This document shows, piece by piece, positions 1 through 5,398 of a stretch of 6,776 nt of DNA. The position numbers and the translations under genes were made by a program. The stretch's first letter is position 1. Every line of letters begins with the position of its first letter. The stretch comes from Nitrospirota bacterium. GTDB taxonomy: Bacteria > Nitrospirota_A > Leptospirillia > Leptospirillales > Leptospirillaceae. A model generated the notes under the pieces. That model did not search any database and was not told the DNA's origin. It was given only the letters and a program-made list of their open reading frames with translations. The stretch is taken from NCBI GenBank assembly GCA_021844645.1, contig JAKBTA010000071.1, forward strand, positions 1 through 6,776, in the 5' to 3' direction.

Positions 1-952
1 CATGACGACCAACCATGAGAGTCAACCACAGAGCGGAGTTGAGATGATCGCCAAACCTTTCAATCATCCGTCTCCATCCAAGATAGTGGGACAAGTACTT
101 GGTTGCGACTCCATGGAAACGAAACATCCACCCTTTCAGGCGCGAATGGTATCCGTTCACATTCTGGATGTGATAAACCCCGGCCAGCACCCAAATGCCC
201 TTGCTCAGGTTGACTGCACGGTGAGCTCTCCCCATTTCGCGAGCTGCCAGTGCGAAGGGCCCCTTTCCTCCACCGTCGGTGCAGAGGACGGCATCCGGGG
301 CCAAGAGCGGTTTCAGGACAGCTTCGATCGCCTGGTGGTCGTCCCTCGGAAGAATCGCATCGAAGGTGGCTCCCGAGCGATCCCGAACGGTCAGAACCGG
401 AACCTGTTCGAAGGAGAGTCCGCGCTTCGACGCCCGACCGCCCCGTTTCCTCGATCGTCTCGGGAGATGCCGTTGTCCCTTGAACGAACGCAGGAAATAG
501 GCTTCGTCTGCTTCGACGATTCCTCTCTCCTGTCGAGCCCCGAGGACGGAGGGCAAGGCCAGGAAACGATGCCTCCAGAGGAAGGCTGCTTTCTTGTTGA
601 TGGCGCAGCGCTTGGCGGCTTTTCTGACCGATTCTCCCTCGGAGAATTTCTCCAGATACAAAAGCCACCGGTCTTTGTGATGAAGACCCGCCAAGGGAGT
701 CTTCGTCAGCGGACCAAAGGTTCGTTTGCACCCTTGGCACCGATAGCGCGGGAGCCCGGACGCACGGCCCCACGGCCGGATGCCGGGATGATGGCAATGA
801 GGGCAACAGGTGGGGACTCCCACCAGAGCTGCAATCTCAACCACCAGGTCCTTCTTGTCCCGTTTCTCAAGAGCGGCTTCCAGATCGTGTCTCTGGGCCG
901 ATGTCAGGGTCGGGACCAACCTCAACCATCGATGGAATGTGAGCTTTTTCAT
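1..952 (-). CDS. IS1595-family (ISXO2-like) transposase, C-terminus cut
   Basis: A DDE-type transposase that catalyses cut-and-paste or copy-paste movement of its own IS. The frame is open from ATG at 952 to the window edge: 317 codons with no stop. An N-terminal zinc ribbon has paired cysteines at C50/C53 and C72/C75. Catalytic positions are D149 (in VEADEAYF), D226 (in LCTDGGG) and the N266/K273 region in NVNGYHSRLKGW, matching the DDNK type of the family. The block GVATKYLSHYLGWRRM is the hallmark ISXO2 C-terminal segment. Family proteins are about 300-320 residues, so only a few residues should be missing. The start is supported by AGGAGGTG at 959-966, six bases upstream. No internal lesion is visible, so the gene may be functional. 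Confidence 0.9.
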   Translation of the reverse strand, partial: MKKLTFHRWLRLVPTLTSAQRHDLEAALEKRDKKDLVVEIAALVGVPTCCPHCHHPGIRPWGRASGLPRYRCQGCKRTFGPLTKTPLAGLHHKDRWLLYLEKFSEGESVRKAAKRCAINKKAAFLWRHRFLALPSVLGARQERGIVEADEAYFLRSFKGQRHLPRRSRKRGGRASKRGLSFEQVPVLTVRDRSGATFDAILPRDDHQAIEAVLKPLLAPDAVLCTDGGGKGPFALAAREMGRAHRAVNLSKGIWVLAGVYHIQNVNGYHSRLKGWMFRFHGVATKYLSHYLGWRRMIERFGDHLNSALWLTLMVGRH

Positions 953-958
953 GGGAGA

Positions 959-966
959 CACCTCCT
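959..966 (-). promoter_or_regulatory. Shine-Dalgarno of the transposase
   Basis: The minus strand reads AGGAGGTG with six bases to the ATG at 952. This is a near-perfect ribosome binding site and fixes the transposase start. Confidence 0.8.
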
Positions 967-999
967 ATGTAAAGCCTACACCCGTTTTGCTGTCTCGCA

Positions 1000-1020
1000 A
1001 CAAGGTTGGGGAACATAGCC
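1000..1020. repeat. Presumed terminal inverted repeat of the IS
   Basis: The minus strand from 1020 reads GGCTATGTTCCCCAACCTTG, which I take as the IS tip. It is placed by position (just upstream of the transposase leader) and by its GG start. The matching copy would be outside the window, so this is inference. Confidence 0.4.
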
Positions 1021-1046
1021 TATTTTTTACCCATAACTCTATGTCA

Positions 1047-2088
1047 TTATTTCATTCTCTCCGCCAAATCTTCCGCTTTCAAATGAGTGTACCGTTTCAA
1101 CATCTACAATGTCTTGTGGCCTGTAATGGCGGAAACCTCCATCGGATTGAACCCCTTCTCGAAAAAACGGCTGGTGGCTTCGTGCCGGAGATCGTGGAAG
1201 GTGAGATCGGTCAGAAAGGCCGGATCCGGCTTCTCCCCCTTCCCTTCGCATTCCTTCTCATAGGCGGTTCGGGCACGAAAAAGCGCCCGAACAAATGCTT
1301 TCGTAATGGCATCCTGAGTCATGCTCCAGATGGATCCATATAATCCGGCGGGGAAGATCTGAAAGGATCCTGACGGCTAACTTTAACAATGGCACAATCC
1401 TCTTTTCCCCGTTCTTTGTATCCAGAAGGGTCACGGTCCGTTTTTTCAGATCCACCAGTTCCCAGGTCATTCCGGCCAATTCTCCCCGGCGCATCCACGT
1501 TTCAAGAGCCAGCCGAACAATATGGGGCAGATCACCCCCATAGAGGTCGCAAGCCTCCAGAAGCCCACTTTCTTCGGACAAAGACAGACGCCTTCCCCGA
1601 ACAATCCCTCGTCCGGGCGGCAAGCGGATTGCCTTGACAGGGTTCATAAGCCCTTCCATTCCCCATTCTTTTCGGGCCAATTCAAAGACATGTGACAGAA
1701 CGACAAGCTCACGCCGGATCGTAGCTTCGGACAAACCGATTTGAAGTCGTTCGTCCCGATACTGAGCGATGTCTTTCCCCTGGATGGTGGAAAGGAAGCG
1801 GATTGCCAAAGGGTGGGGGTTGAGATTTTCAATTCTGCGGGATTCCTGGTAGGCTCCTTTTTTCTTTCCGGTAACTTCTTTTATATAGCGATCGAGGGCT
1901 TCAGAAAGAGTCGTGCTCTCGGCTTCTTTCCGAGAGACGAAGACTCACCGGACCATTTCCGATTCCGTCACTTGGATCCAGGCCTCAGCCTCCGCTTTGG
2001 TGTTGAAAGTTTTCGTCTGGGAGGGGTGTCCCTTCCGTTTGATCCGGACTTGCCACTGGTAAGGACCCCGCTTGCGAATATCTGCCAT
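1047..2088 (-). pseudogene. Tyrosine recombinase/phage-type integrase, inactivated
   Basis: Site-specific integrase of a genomic island or prophage. Read from ATG at 2088 (Shine-Dalgarno GAGGAG at 2093-2098) to TAA at 1047-1049, it would give about 346 residues, a normal family length. An N-terminal arm-binding segment (MADIRKRGPYQWQVRIK) is followed by a SAM-like core-binding domain at about residues 58-150 and a catalytic domain from about 165. Catalytic signatures are visible: arginine in MRRGELAG (near residue 200), lysine in DTKNGEKR (226), HDLRH, GHKTL, and the nucleophile tyrosine in MLKRYTH (codon at 1089-1091). Three lesions break it: TGA at codon 48 (1945-1947, where a glycine GGA is expected); a net +1 insertion at about 1338-1344, between PRRI and GSIW; and TAG at 1104-1106 (probably CAG originally), five codons before the tyrosine. 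The rest of the protein is well preserved, so decay looks recent. Confidence 0.92.
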
Positions 2089-2092
2089 TTTA

Positions 2093-2098
2093 CTCCTC
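2093..2098 (-). promoter_or_regulatory. Shine-Dalgarno of the integrase pseudogene
   Basis: The minus strand reads GAGGAG, four bases upstream of the ATG at 2088. It supports that ATG as the original integrase start. Confidence 0.6.
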
Positions 2099-2128
2099 AT
2101 GGTTTTGAGGATTGGTTTTCAAACTCAT

Positions 2129-2149
2129 TGGAGCAAAACTGGAGCAAAA
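2129..2149. repeat. Tandem direct repeat TGGAGCAAAA (x2) beside the integrase
   Basis: TGGAGCAAAA occurs at 2129-2138 and again at 2140-2149, one helical turn (11 bp) apart, between the integrase start and the tRNA. The second copy lies in ACTGGAGC (2138-2145), which is also found across the tRNA 3' end at 2192-2199. The position and one-turn spacing fit integrase arm-type or excisionase sites. That role is inferred. Confidence 0.6.
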
Positions 2150-2170
2150 ATTCAATTTTAGAGGAAGGAG

Positions 2171-2182
2171 ATTCTTAAGAAT
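2171..2182. repeat. 12-bp perfect palindrome between tRNA and integrase
   Basis: ATTCTTAAGAAT is its own reverse complement. It lies 11 bases beyond the tRNA 3' end. It is AT-rich with no run of T directly after it, so it is a poor intrinsic terminator. A recombination-protein or regulator site is possible, as is chance. Confidence 0.4.
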
Positions 2183-2193
2183 GGCTGAAATAC

Positions 2194-2225
2194 TGGAGCG
2201 GGAAACGGGATTCGAACCCGCGACC
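2194..2225. other. Probable island attachment site (tRNA-Gly 3' end)
   Basis: Tyrosine integrases of this type commonly target the 3' end of a tRNA gene, and the integrase here lies directly downstream of one in the same orientation. The T-arm/acceptor segment (2194 to about 2225) is therefore the likely attachment core at the integrase-proximal end. No second copy is present in the window. The partner site should lie left of position 1. The extent of the core is a guess. Confidence 0.5.
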
Positions 2226-2268
2226 CTCGCCTTGGCAAGGCGATGCTCTACCGCTGAGCTATTCCCGC
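2194..2268 (-). tRNA. tRNA-Gly (anticodon GCC)
   Basis: A complete 75-nt cloverleaf with encoded CCA (2194-2196). Acceptor GCGGGAA pairs with TTCCCGC, the discriminator is T as is usual for bacterial tRNA-Gly, and the T arm contains GGTTCGAATCC. The D arm carries AGCTCAGCGGTAGAGC, and the anticodon stem-loop is CGCCTTGCCAAGGCG with GCC at 2234-2236. It decodes GGC and GGU. The gene is intact although an integrase lies next to its 3' end, as expected when integration restores the tRNA end. Confidence 0.98.
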
Positions 2269-2286
2269 AATAATGGAGGCGAAGAT

Positions 2287-2315
2287 AAAATAGCGATTAT
2301 CCGTTACATTGTCAA
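2287..2315 (-). promoter_or_regulatory. Sigma-70 promoter of tRNA-Gly
   Basis: The minus strand shows TTGACA (2310-2315), a 17-bp spacer, and TATTTT (2287-2292). This puts transcription start near 2280, about 12 bases before the mature tRNA 5' end at 2268. The -35 is a perfect consensus match, as expected for a strongly expressed stable RNA. Confidence 0.75.
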
Positions 2316-2336
2316 GGAAAAAATCCAAACAGCAAC

Positions 2337-2388
2337 TTGACAGCAATCTTGCTTTTGACTTGCAGGAAACCATCTTCGGGTGTAATCT
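2337..2388 (+). promoter_or_regulatory. Candidate promoter region of fur
   Basis: The interval holds TTGACA at 2337-2342, TTGACT at 2355-2360 and a -10-like TGTAAT at 2381-2386. No pair has ideal spacing: TTGACT to TGTAAT is 20 bp. The location about 65 bases before the fur start is right, but the exact promoter is uncertain. Confidence 0.25.
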
Positions 2389-2424
2389 TAGGGAACCCTG
2401 ATACCATCTGGATTTACAAAAAAA

Positions 2425-2446
2425 TCACCCGCAATGGGAAAGGTGA
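2425..2446 (+). promoter_or_regulatory. Hairpin including the fur Shine-Dalgarno
   Basis: TCACC (2425-2429) can pair with GGTGA (2442-2446), and that arm is the core of the AAGGTGA ribosome binding site (2440-2446) six bases before the fur ATG at 2453. A stem of only five pairs is weak, so any effect on translation is inference. Confidence 0.35.
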
Positions 2447-2452
2447 CCCCCA

Positions 2453-2959
2453 ATGAAATCCGCCAAACCAGCCCAAAACGATATCAACAGAGAAAGCGAG
2501 GAGATCAAGCAACTTGTTTCCAAATTTCGCTCTCTCAGTATTCAGATCACCCCTCAAAGGCTCGTCATAGCCTCCGCCCTCACCGGGACAAACAAGCACC
2601 TGTCTGTTGAGGACATCCATCAGATTGTCAGAAAAAAGAACCCCAAAATTGGACTTGCCACTGTATACAGGACACTCAACCTCTTGAAGGGAAAGGGACT
2701 TATCGAAGAACACAGGTTTAACGACGAGTTCAGCCGGTATGAGCTTCACACCGAAGCCCATCACGACCACCTGATCTGTATTGAATGCGAGGCGGTCATT
2801 GAGTTTGACCAACCCGTGATTGAGCGCCTGCAGGATCTTGCTGCTGCAGAAAAAAACTTTACGATAGTCTCGCACAGGCTCCAGATTTATGGAATCTGCG
2901 AAAACTGTGCAAAAACAAGCAAGAATCAAGTACGTGAAACACAGTCACTGCCATCGTAA
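2453..2959 (+). CDS. fur: Fur-family metal-responsive transcriptional regulator
   Basis: A 168-residue cytoplasmic repressor of the Fur/PerR/Zur family, which binds DNA as a dimer when loaded with metal. An N-terminal winged helix spans about residues 20-90, with TPQRLVIASAL and the recognition-helix block KIGLATVYRTLNLL (about 65-78). The dimerisation/metal domain contains HHDH (103-106). Two CxxC pairs, C109/C112 and C149/C152, form the usual structural zinc site, and H141 is a further candidate ligand. The family is usually 130-170 residues; this one has an N-terminal extension of about 15 residues. The ATG at 2453 is supported by AAGGTGA six bases upstream. It is divergent from tRNA-Gly and convergent with the lipoprotein gene. 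Iron (Fur) is the most likely effector, but PerR or Zur cannot be excluded from sequence alone. Confidence 0.93.
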   Translation: MKSAKPAQNDINRESEEIKQLVSKFRSLSIQITPQRLVIASALTGTNKHLSVEDIHQIVRKKNPKIGLATVYRTLNLLKGKGLIEEHRFNDEFSRYELHTEAHHDHLICIECEAVIEFDQPVIERLQDLAAAEKNFTIVSHRLQIYGICENCAKTSKNQVRETQSLPS

Positions 2960-2974
2960 AGACTCAGTTGGCAG
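2948..2974. terminator. Weak inverted repeat over the convergent stop codons
   Basis: CTGCCA (2948-2953) and TGGCAG (2969-2974) form a perfect 6-bp inverted repeat whose 15-nt loop contains both stop codons (2957-2959 plus, 2964-2966 minus). It lacks a clear T-tract on either strand. It might act as a shared bidirectional terminator only weakly or with Rho. Confidence 0.25.
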
Positions 2975-3998
2975 GCGTCAGAATGACCCCTAGCGTTCCG
3001 GCAACAGATAGCTTGCCGTCTCTCGATGCCAGCCCCAGGAAATCGGACTCAGCCAGATTACCTTCGGATTTCATGACAGGAGAAATGACACCTCCCGGTT
3101 TACCAGACATGAGGATACCACCCTCGCCAGAAAGGGCCACCGCTCCATCGGGTAAAAGAGCTGCACCATAAAGATCGTTTCTTACAGGAAGGTCGACCTT
3201 TGAAAAATGGGCCGCTTCTCCATCGGGAGAGTAGTAGGCCAGACCGTGGTCACCGGCAAGCAAAACTCTCTTTCCATCCGTTGCAAGAACATTGTAGGAC
3301 GGTTCCTGCCTGGTCACACGCTCGGAAGCCATCACCAGCGAATGAAACGACAATCCTCCATCGGTCGTCTCCAAAAATGTCCGGTGCCAGCCTGCGACAT
3401 AGCCATGTTTCGCTGTCAGAAAAGCAATGCCATAAAGATTCTGGACCGTTGGAACAACCAAACGCTTCCAGGAGACACCACCATCGGACGTGGCCAGGAC
3501 GATACCCTTTTCCCCAGCGATGAATCCATGGAGGGAATCTGGAAAACTGATCGACTGGAGAAAAAGCCCCTTCACAGGAACGGCAACCCGTTTCCAGTGA
3601 TCGCCACCATCAACGGTATTGAGAAGAACGCCATCATCACCCGCAATCCATCCAACCATGGGAGAAGAAAAGGCAATCCCATAAAAATCTCCTGTCAGCG
3701 GAGGCGCGACATGCTTCCAGGAGACCCCGCCGTCATCGCTTTTCCATATTGCGGACTGGGCGCCAACAACAACAAAATGTCCGGAAGAGGGCGAGGCAAT
3801 TGCATCAAGCGTTCCCACATACCTGAGGGAACGGGGGATTTTTTGGCCCGGAGCAACCTTTGGAACCGGCTGGGACAACCGAAAAGCTGTCCCGGAAGGA
3901 AGAGAAAAAACCGGAAAATTTGGAGCATTTTCCCTAGTGCATCCGGAAAAACCAACCAGCCCCCAGAAGCAAACAAGAAGAACTATGCAGCCCTTCAT
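2964..3998 (-). CDS. YCF48/BNR-repeat beta-propeller lipoprotein
   Basis: A 344-residue predicted lipoprotein of unknown role. The N-terminus MKGCIVLLVCFWGLVGFSGC is a lipoprotein signal peptide with lipidated Cys20; residue +2 is Thr, compatible with outer-membrane sorting. The body carries repeats of the x(S/T)xDGGxxW type at about residues 85-94, 126-135, 168-177 and 209-218, plus a degenerate one at 255-265. Each is followed by a (Y/W)(V/I)AG-like strand. The period of about 42 residues is that of YCF48-like propellers, related to the photosystem II assembly factor Ycf48/HCF136 but widespread in non-photosynthetic bacteria. The start at 3998 is preferred over upstream starts to 4118 because it begins the signal peptide, has GGGGA eight bases upstream, and avoids overlap with the upstream gene. 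It lies 46 bp behind the barrel-protein gene, probably in one operon, and likely scaffolds an envelope complex (inference). Confidence 0.8.
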   Translation of the reverse strand: MKGCIVLLVCFWGLVGFSGCTRENAPNFPVFSLPSGTAFRLSQPVPKVAPGQKIPRSLRYVGTLDAIASPSSGHFVVVGAQSAIWKSDDGGVSWKHVAPPLTGDFYGIAFSSPMVGWIAGDDGVLLNTVDGGDHWKRVAVPVKGLFLQSISFPDSLHGFIAGEKGIVLATSDGGVSWKRLVVPTVQNLYGIAFLTAKHGYVAGWHRTFLETTDGGLSFHSLVMASERVTRQEPSYNVLATDGKRVLLAGDHGLAYYSPDGEAAHFSKVDLPVRNDLYGAALLPDGAVALSGEGGILMSGKPGGVISPVMKSEGNLAESDFLGLASRDGKLSVAGTLGVILTPAN

Positions 3999-4044
3999 AA
4001 AAGCAGTCCCCGACAGGAATTCCGGTATCTCACCCAATTTTCTG

Positions 4045-4992
4045 TCAGTGAATATCCCGTTCTTCAGTATCTTTTTCAGATTCATGCTCCGTCTTGAAAG
4101 GATTGAAGTGATACTCAAAAATGGTCTTTATGGCAAAAGGAGCGCTGTTTGCTGTCAAACCTGCACCGATACCAATATTCCAGTCGATATTTTCACCAAT
4201 GGCAAAATTCCAGGAGCTGAAAACATAATCCTGCTGGGTGACCTGACCATTTCCACCAAGGGGCAGCATATTATTGATGGAGCCCTGGTCTCCAAAAGCT
4301 TCGATACCGGTGTTCACCCAGTCGGCCAGTAAATAGTATAAACCCGCCGCATACCCGAAATCAGGTGGCAAGGCTGCGGTGGGGCCGGAGGGGTTGGCTG
4401 TCTCGAAAAGGTAGCTCATGTTGATATCCAGGATAAAGTTTCCTATCTTTTTTTCCCCGATCAGAATGACATCCAGGAGAGACTCCTCATTGGCACCGGC
4501 GGCCGGCAGCCAATATTCAATCTGCATTGCAGGATCGATAAAATCGGGAATTTTGGGAAACCGGATACGGGTCGTAATCGCCCGAGTCTGATAATATGAA
4601 TAGGTTTGTCCGGCTCCCGCCAGAAAGTCTTCGTAGGTCCCGAACGTCAGCCAGTCCGTCACACCAAACTCAAGGAGATAGGTTGAAAAAAGAAGGTCTG
4701 CATTTGCCTGGGATTTTCCAAACATAGGCTCAGCCGCTTTCGACGGGAGAAGAAGCGTTTGCCAGGTGCCGATACTGAACTCCCCCTGCTCCGGTGTTTC
4801 ATAGGGATAAACAATAAAGTCCCTGAATGGATTGGCGGCATTGACGATAGAGGGGGAAATAGCGAAGAATGATAGAAGGAATAGAAAAGAGCAGCAAAAC
4901 CAGAGTTTAAAAAAATCATTTTTCAGAATGACGGGCAGGTGGTGTCTATGGCTTTTTGCTCCAGATCGAAACAAAAAAACCTCTTCCGTCAT
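4045..4992 (-). CDS. Putative outer-membrane beta-barrel protein
   Basis: I do not recognise a named family. From ATG at 4992 it is 315 residues. It has a basic N-terminal stretch, a hydrophobic core (FFKLWFCCSFLFLLSFFAI, about 27-45) and a likely cleavage after SPSIVNA (residue 52). The mature part is rich in alternating aromatic/hydrophobic strands and glycine (for example YSYYQTRAITTRIRF, NFILDINMSYLFE and FAIKTIFEYHFNPF near the C-terminus), resembling DUF3187/MetA-pathway-like or other channel-type barrels. It ends in a charged tail of about 15 residues. The start is uncertain: a TTG at 5016 is only two bases from the strong GGAGGAGG (5019-5026), while ATG 4992 is 26 bases from it. It probably heads an operon with the downstream lipoprotein gene. 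Export to the outer membrane is inferred from composition. Confidence 0.7.
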   Translation of the reverse strand: MTEEVFLFRSGAKSHRHHLPVILKNDFFKLWFCCSFLFLLSFFAISPSIVNAANPFRDFIVYPYETPEQGEFSIGTWQTLLLPSKAAEPMFGKSQANADLLFSTYLLEFGVTDWLTFGTYEDFLAGAGQTYSYYQTRAITTRIRFPKIPDFIDPAMQIEYWLPAAGANEESLLDVILIGEKKIGNFILDINMSYLFETANPSGPTAALPPDFGYAAGLYYLLADWVNTGIEAFGDQGSINNMLPLGGNGQVTQQDYVFSSWNFAIGENIDWNIGIGAGLTANSAPFAIKTIFEYHFNPFKTEHESEKDTEERDIH

Positions 4993-5018
4993 TTCTTGCG
5001 AAAAGGGGATCCCCAAAA

Positions 5019-5026
5019 CCTCCTCC
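5019..5026 (-). promoter_or_regulatory. Strong Shine-Dalgarno before the barrel-protein gene
   Basis: The minus strand reads GGAGGAGG. It is the best ribosome binding site in the region but is badly spaced for both in-frame starts: two bases to TTG 5016 and 26 to ATG 4992. It shows translation begins close by and leaves the true start open. Confidence 0.5.
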
Positions 5027-5036
5027 TGTCCAAATA

Positions 5037-5066
5037 AATAAACTGATCAACAAGGAAAACTGTCAT
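5037..5066 (-). promoter_or_regulatory. Candidate promoter of the barrel protein-lipoprotein pair
   Basis: The minus strand has ATGACA (5061-5066), an 18-bp spacer and TTTATT (5037-5042), which would start a short leader just before the GGAGGAGG at 5019-5026. Both boxes match consensus partially. This is a guess based on position and spacing. Confidence 0.3.
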
Positions 5067-5160
5067 GGAATCCGGACAATTCCCCAATGGTCGCTCGCCA
5101 TCCCCAAAAGGTCAGGGGATGAATCAAAAAACATAAGTAGAATGATTTCAAAAATAAAAA

Positions 5161-5192
5161 GTGCCTGGACAAGAGACCGGCCCCCATGGCAC
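5161..5192. repeat. Imperfect inverted repeat in the intergenic region
   Basis: GTGCCTGG (5161-5168) can pair with CCATGGCAC (5184-5192) with one bulged T. This gives an 8-bp stem around a 15-nt loop. No T-run follows, so it is not a clear terminator. Function unknown. Confidence 0.3.
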
Positions 5193-5337
5193 GAAGTATG
5201 GAAAGCGGGCGTTTTTAGACCTTTTCGGGAGCAAACAACAATAGCATATTTCATCGCGATTTCCATCTGACCACAGAACCCGACTGCGAGCATCTCCCTT
5301 CCCGTCCTGCATGGTCCGAAAAAACCAGGTCTCAAGA

Positions 5338-5356
5338 ACAATAGGTTTTCATTTTC
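5338..5356. promoter_or_regulatory. Fur-box-like sequence upstream of queD
   Basis: Read on the minus strand, this stretch matches about 12 of 19 positions of the E. coli Fur consensus (GATAATGATAATCATTATC) and contains GAAAATGAAAAC. It lies about 53 bases before the queD start and just upstream of a -10-like TAAAAT (5365-5370). The left half of the consensus matches well, the right half poorly. Weak candidate. Confidence 0.25.
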
Positions 5357-5398
5357 ATTTCAGGTAAAATGGCAGAAACATCAATCATCAAAGACTTC

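Larger units (their letters stand above)
1..1020 (-). mobile_element. IS1595-family insertion sequence, partial (cut by left window edge)
   Basis: The element contains an IS1595/ISXO2-type transposase read on the minus strand. Its transposase-proximal end is placed at about 1020, where the minus strand begins GGCTATGTTCC, about 60 bases upstream of the transposase Shine-Dalgarno sequence. The other end lies beyond position 1, so neither the terminal inverted repeats nor the 8-bp target duplication expected for this family can be confirmed. If the end call is right, the target duplication would be TATTTTTT at 1021-1028. The IS sits 26 bp beyond the stop of the decayed integrase and has the same orientation. 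Confidence 0.8.
5027..5398. other. Noncoding divergent intergenic region (about 370 bp)
   Basis: No convincing gene was found on either strand. Short open frames here lack family resemblance, good ribosome binding sites or protein-like composition. The region must hold the promoters for the minus-strand barrel/lipoprotein pair and the plus-strand queD-ABC pair. It includes an AT-rich block at 5126-5160, an imperfect stem at 5161-5192 and a Fur-box-like stretch at 5338-5356. I recognise no known riboswitch; in particular I could not identify a preQ1 riboswitch ahead of queD. Confidence 0.6.

Noticed and set aside
60..806. Minus-strand open frame of 248 codons overlapping the transposase
   Set aside because: It is a frame-shifted reading of the same strand; the transposase frame carries all motifs and the ribosome binding site.
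2..1018. Plus-strand open frame of 338 codons across the IS
   Set aside because: It lies antisense to the transposase, has no recognisable domain, and has low-complexity Arg/Ser/Pro composition typical of a shadow frame.
2146..2182. Intrinsic terminator after tRNA-Gly
   Set aside because: The palindrome at 2171-2182 and the AAAATT/AATTTT repeat are AT-only and lack a GC stem followed by a T-run.
3207..4097. Plus-strand open frame of 296 codons opposite the lipoprotein gene
   Set aside because: It is the complement of the repeat-rich lipoprotein gene, with basic, motif-free composition and no good start context.
3999..4118. Upstream extension of the lipoprotein gene to 4118
   Set aside because: It would overlap the barrel-protein gene by 74 bp and bury the lipoprotein signal peptide 40 residues inside the protein.
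5126..5160. AT-rich block read as a Fur box for the barrel-protein gene
   Set aside because: The best alignment reaches only about 11 of 19 positions and depends on A/T runs; not distinguishable from background.
5063..5341. Minus-strand 92-codon open frame in the intergenic region
   Set aside because: No domain, no well-spaced ribosome binding site and no protein-like organisation; probably chance.
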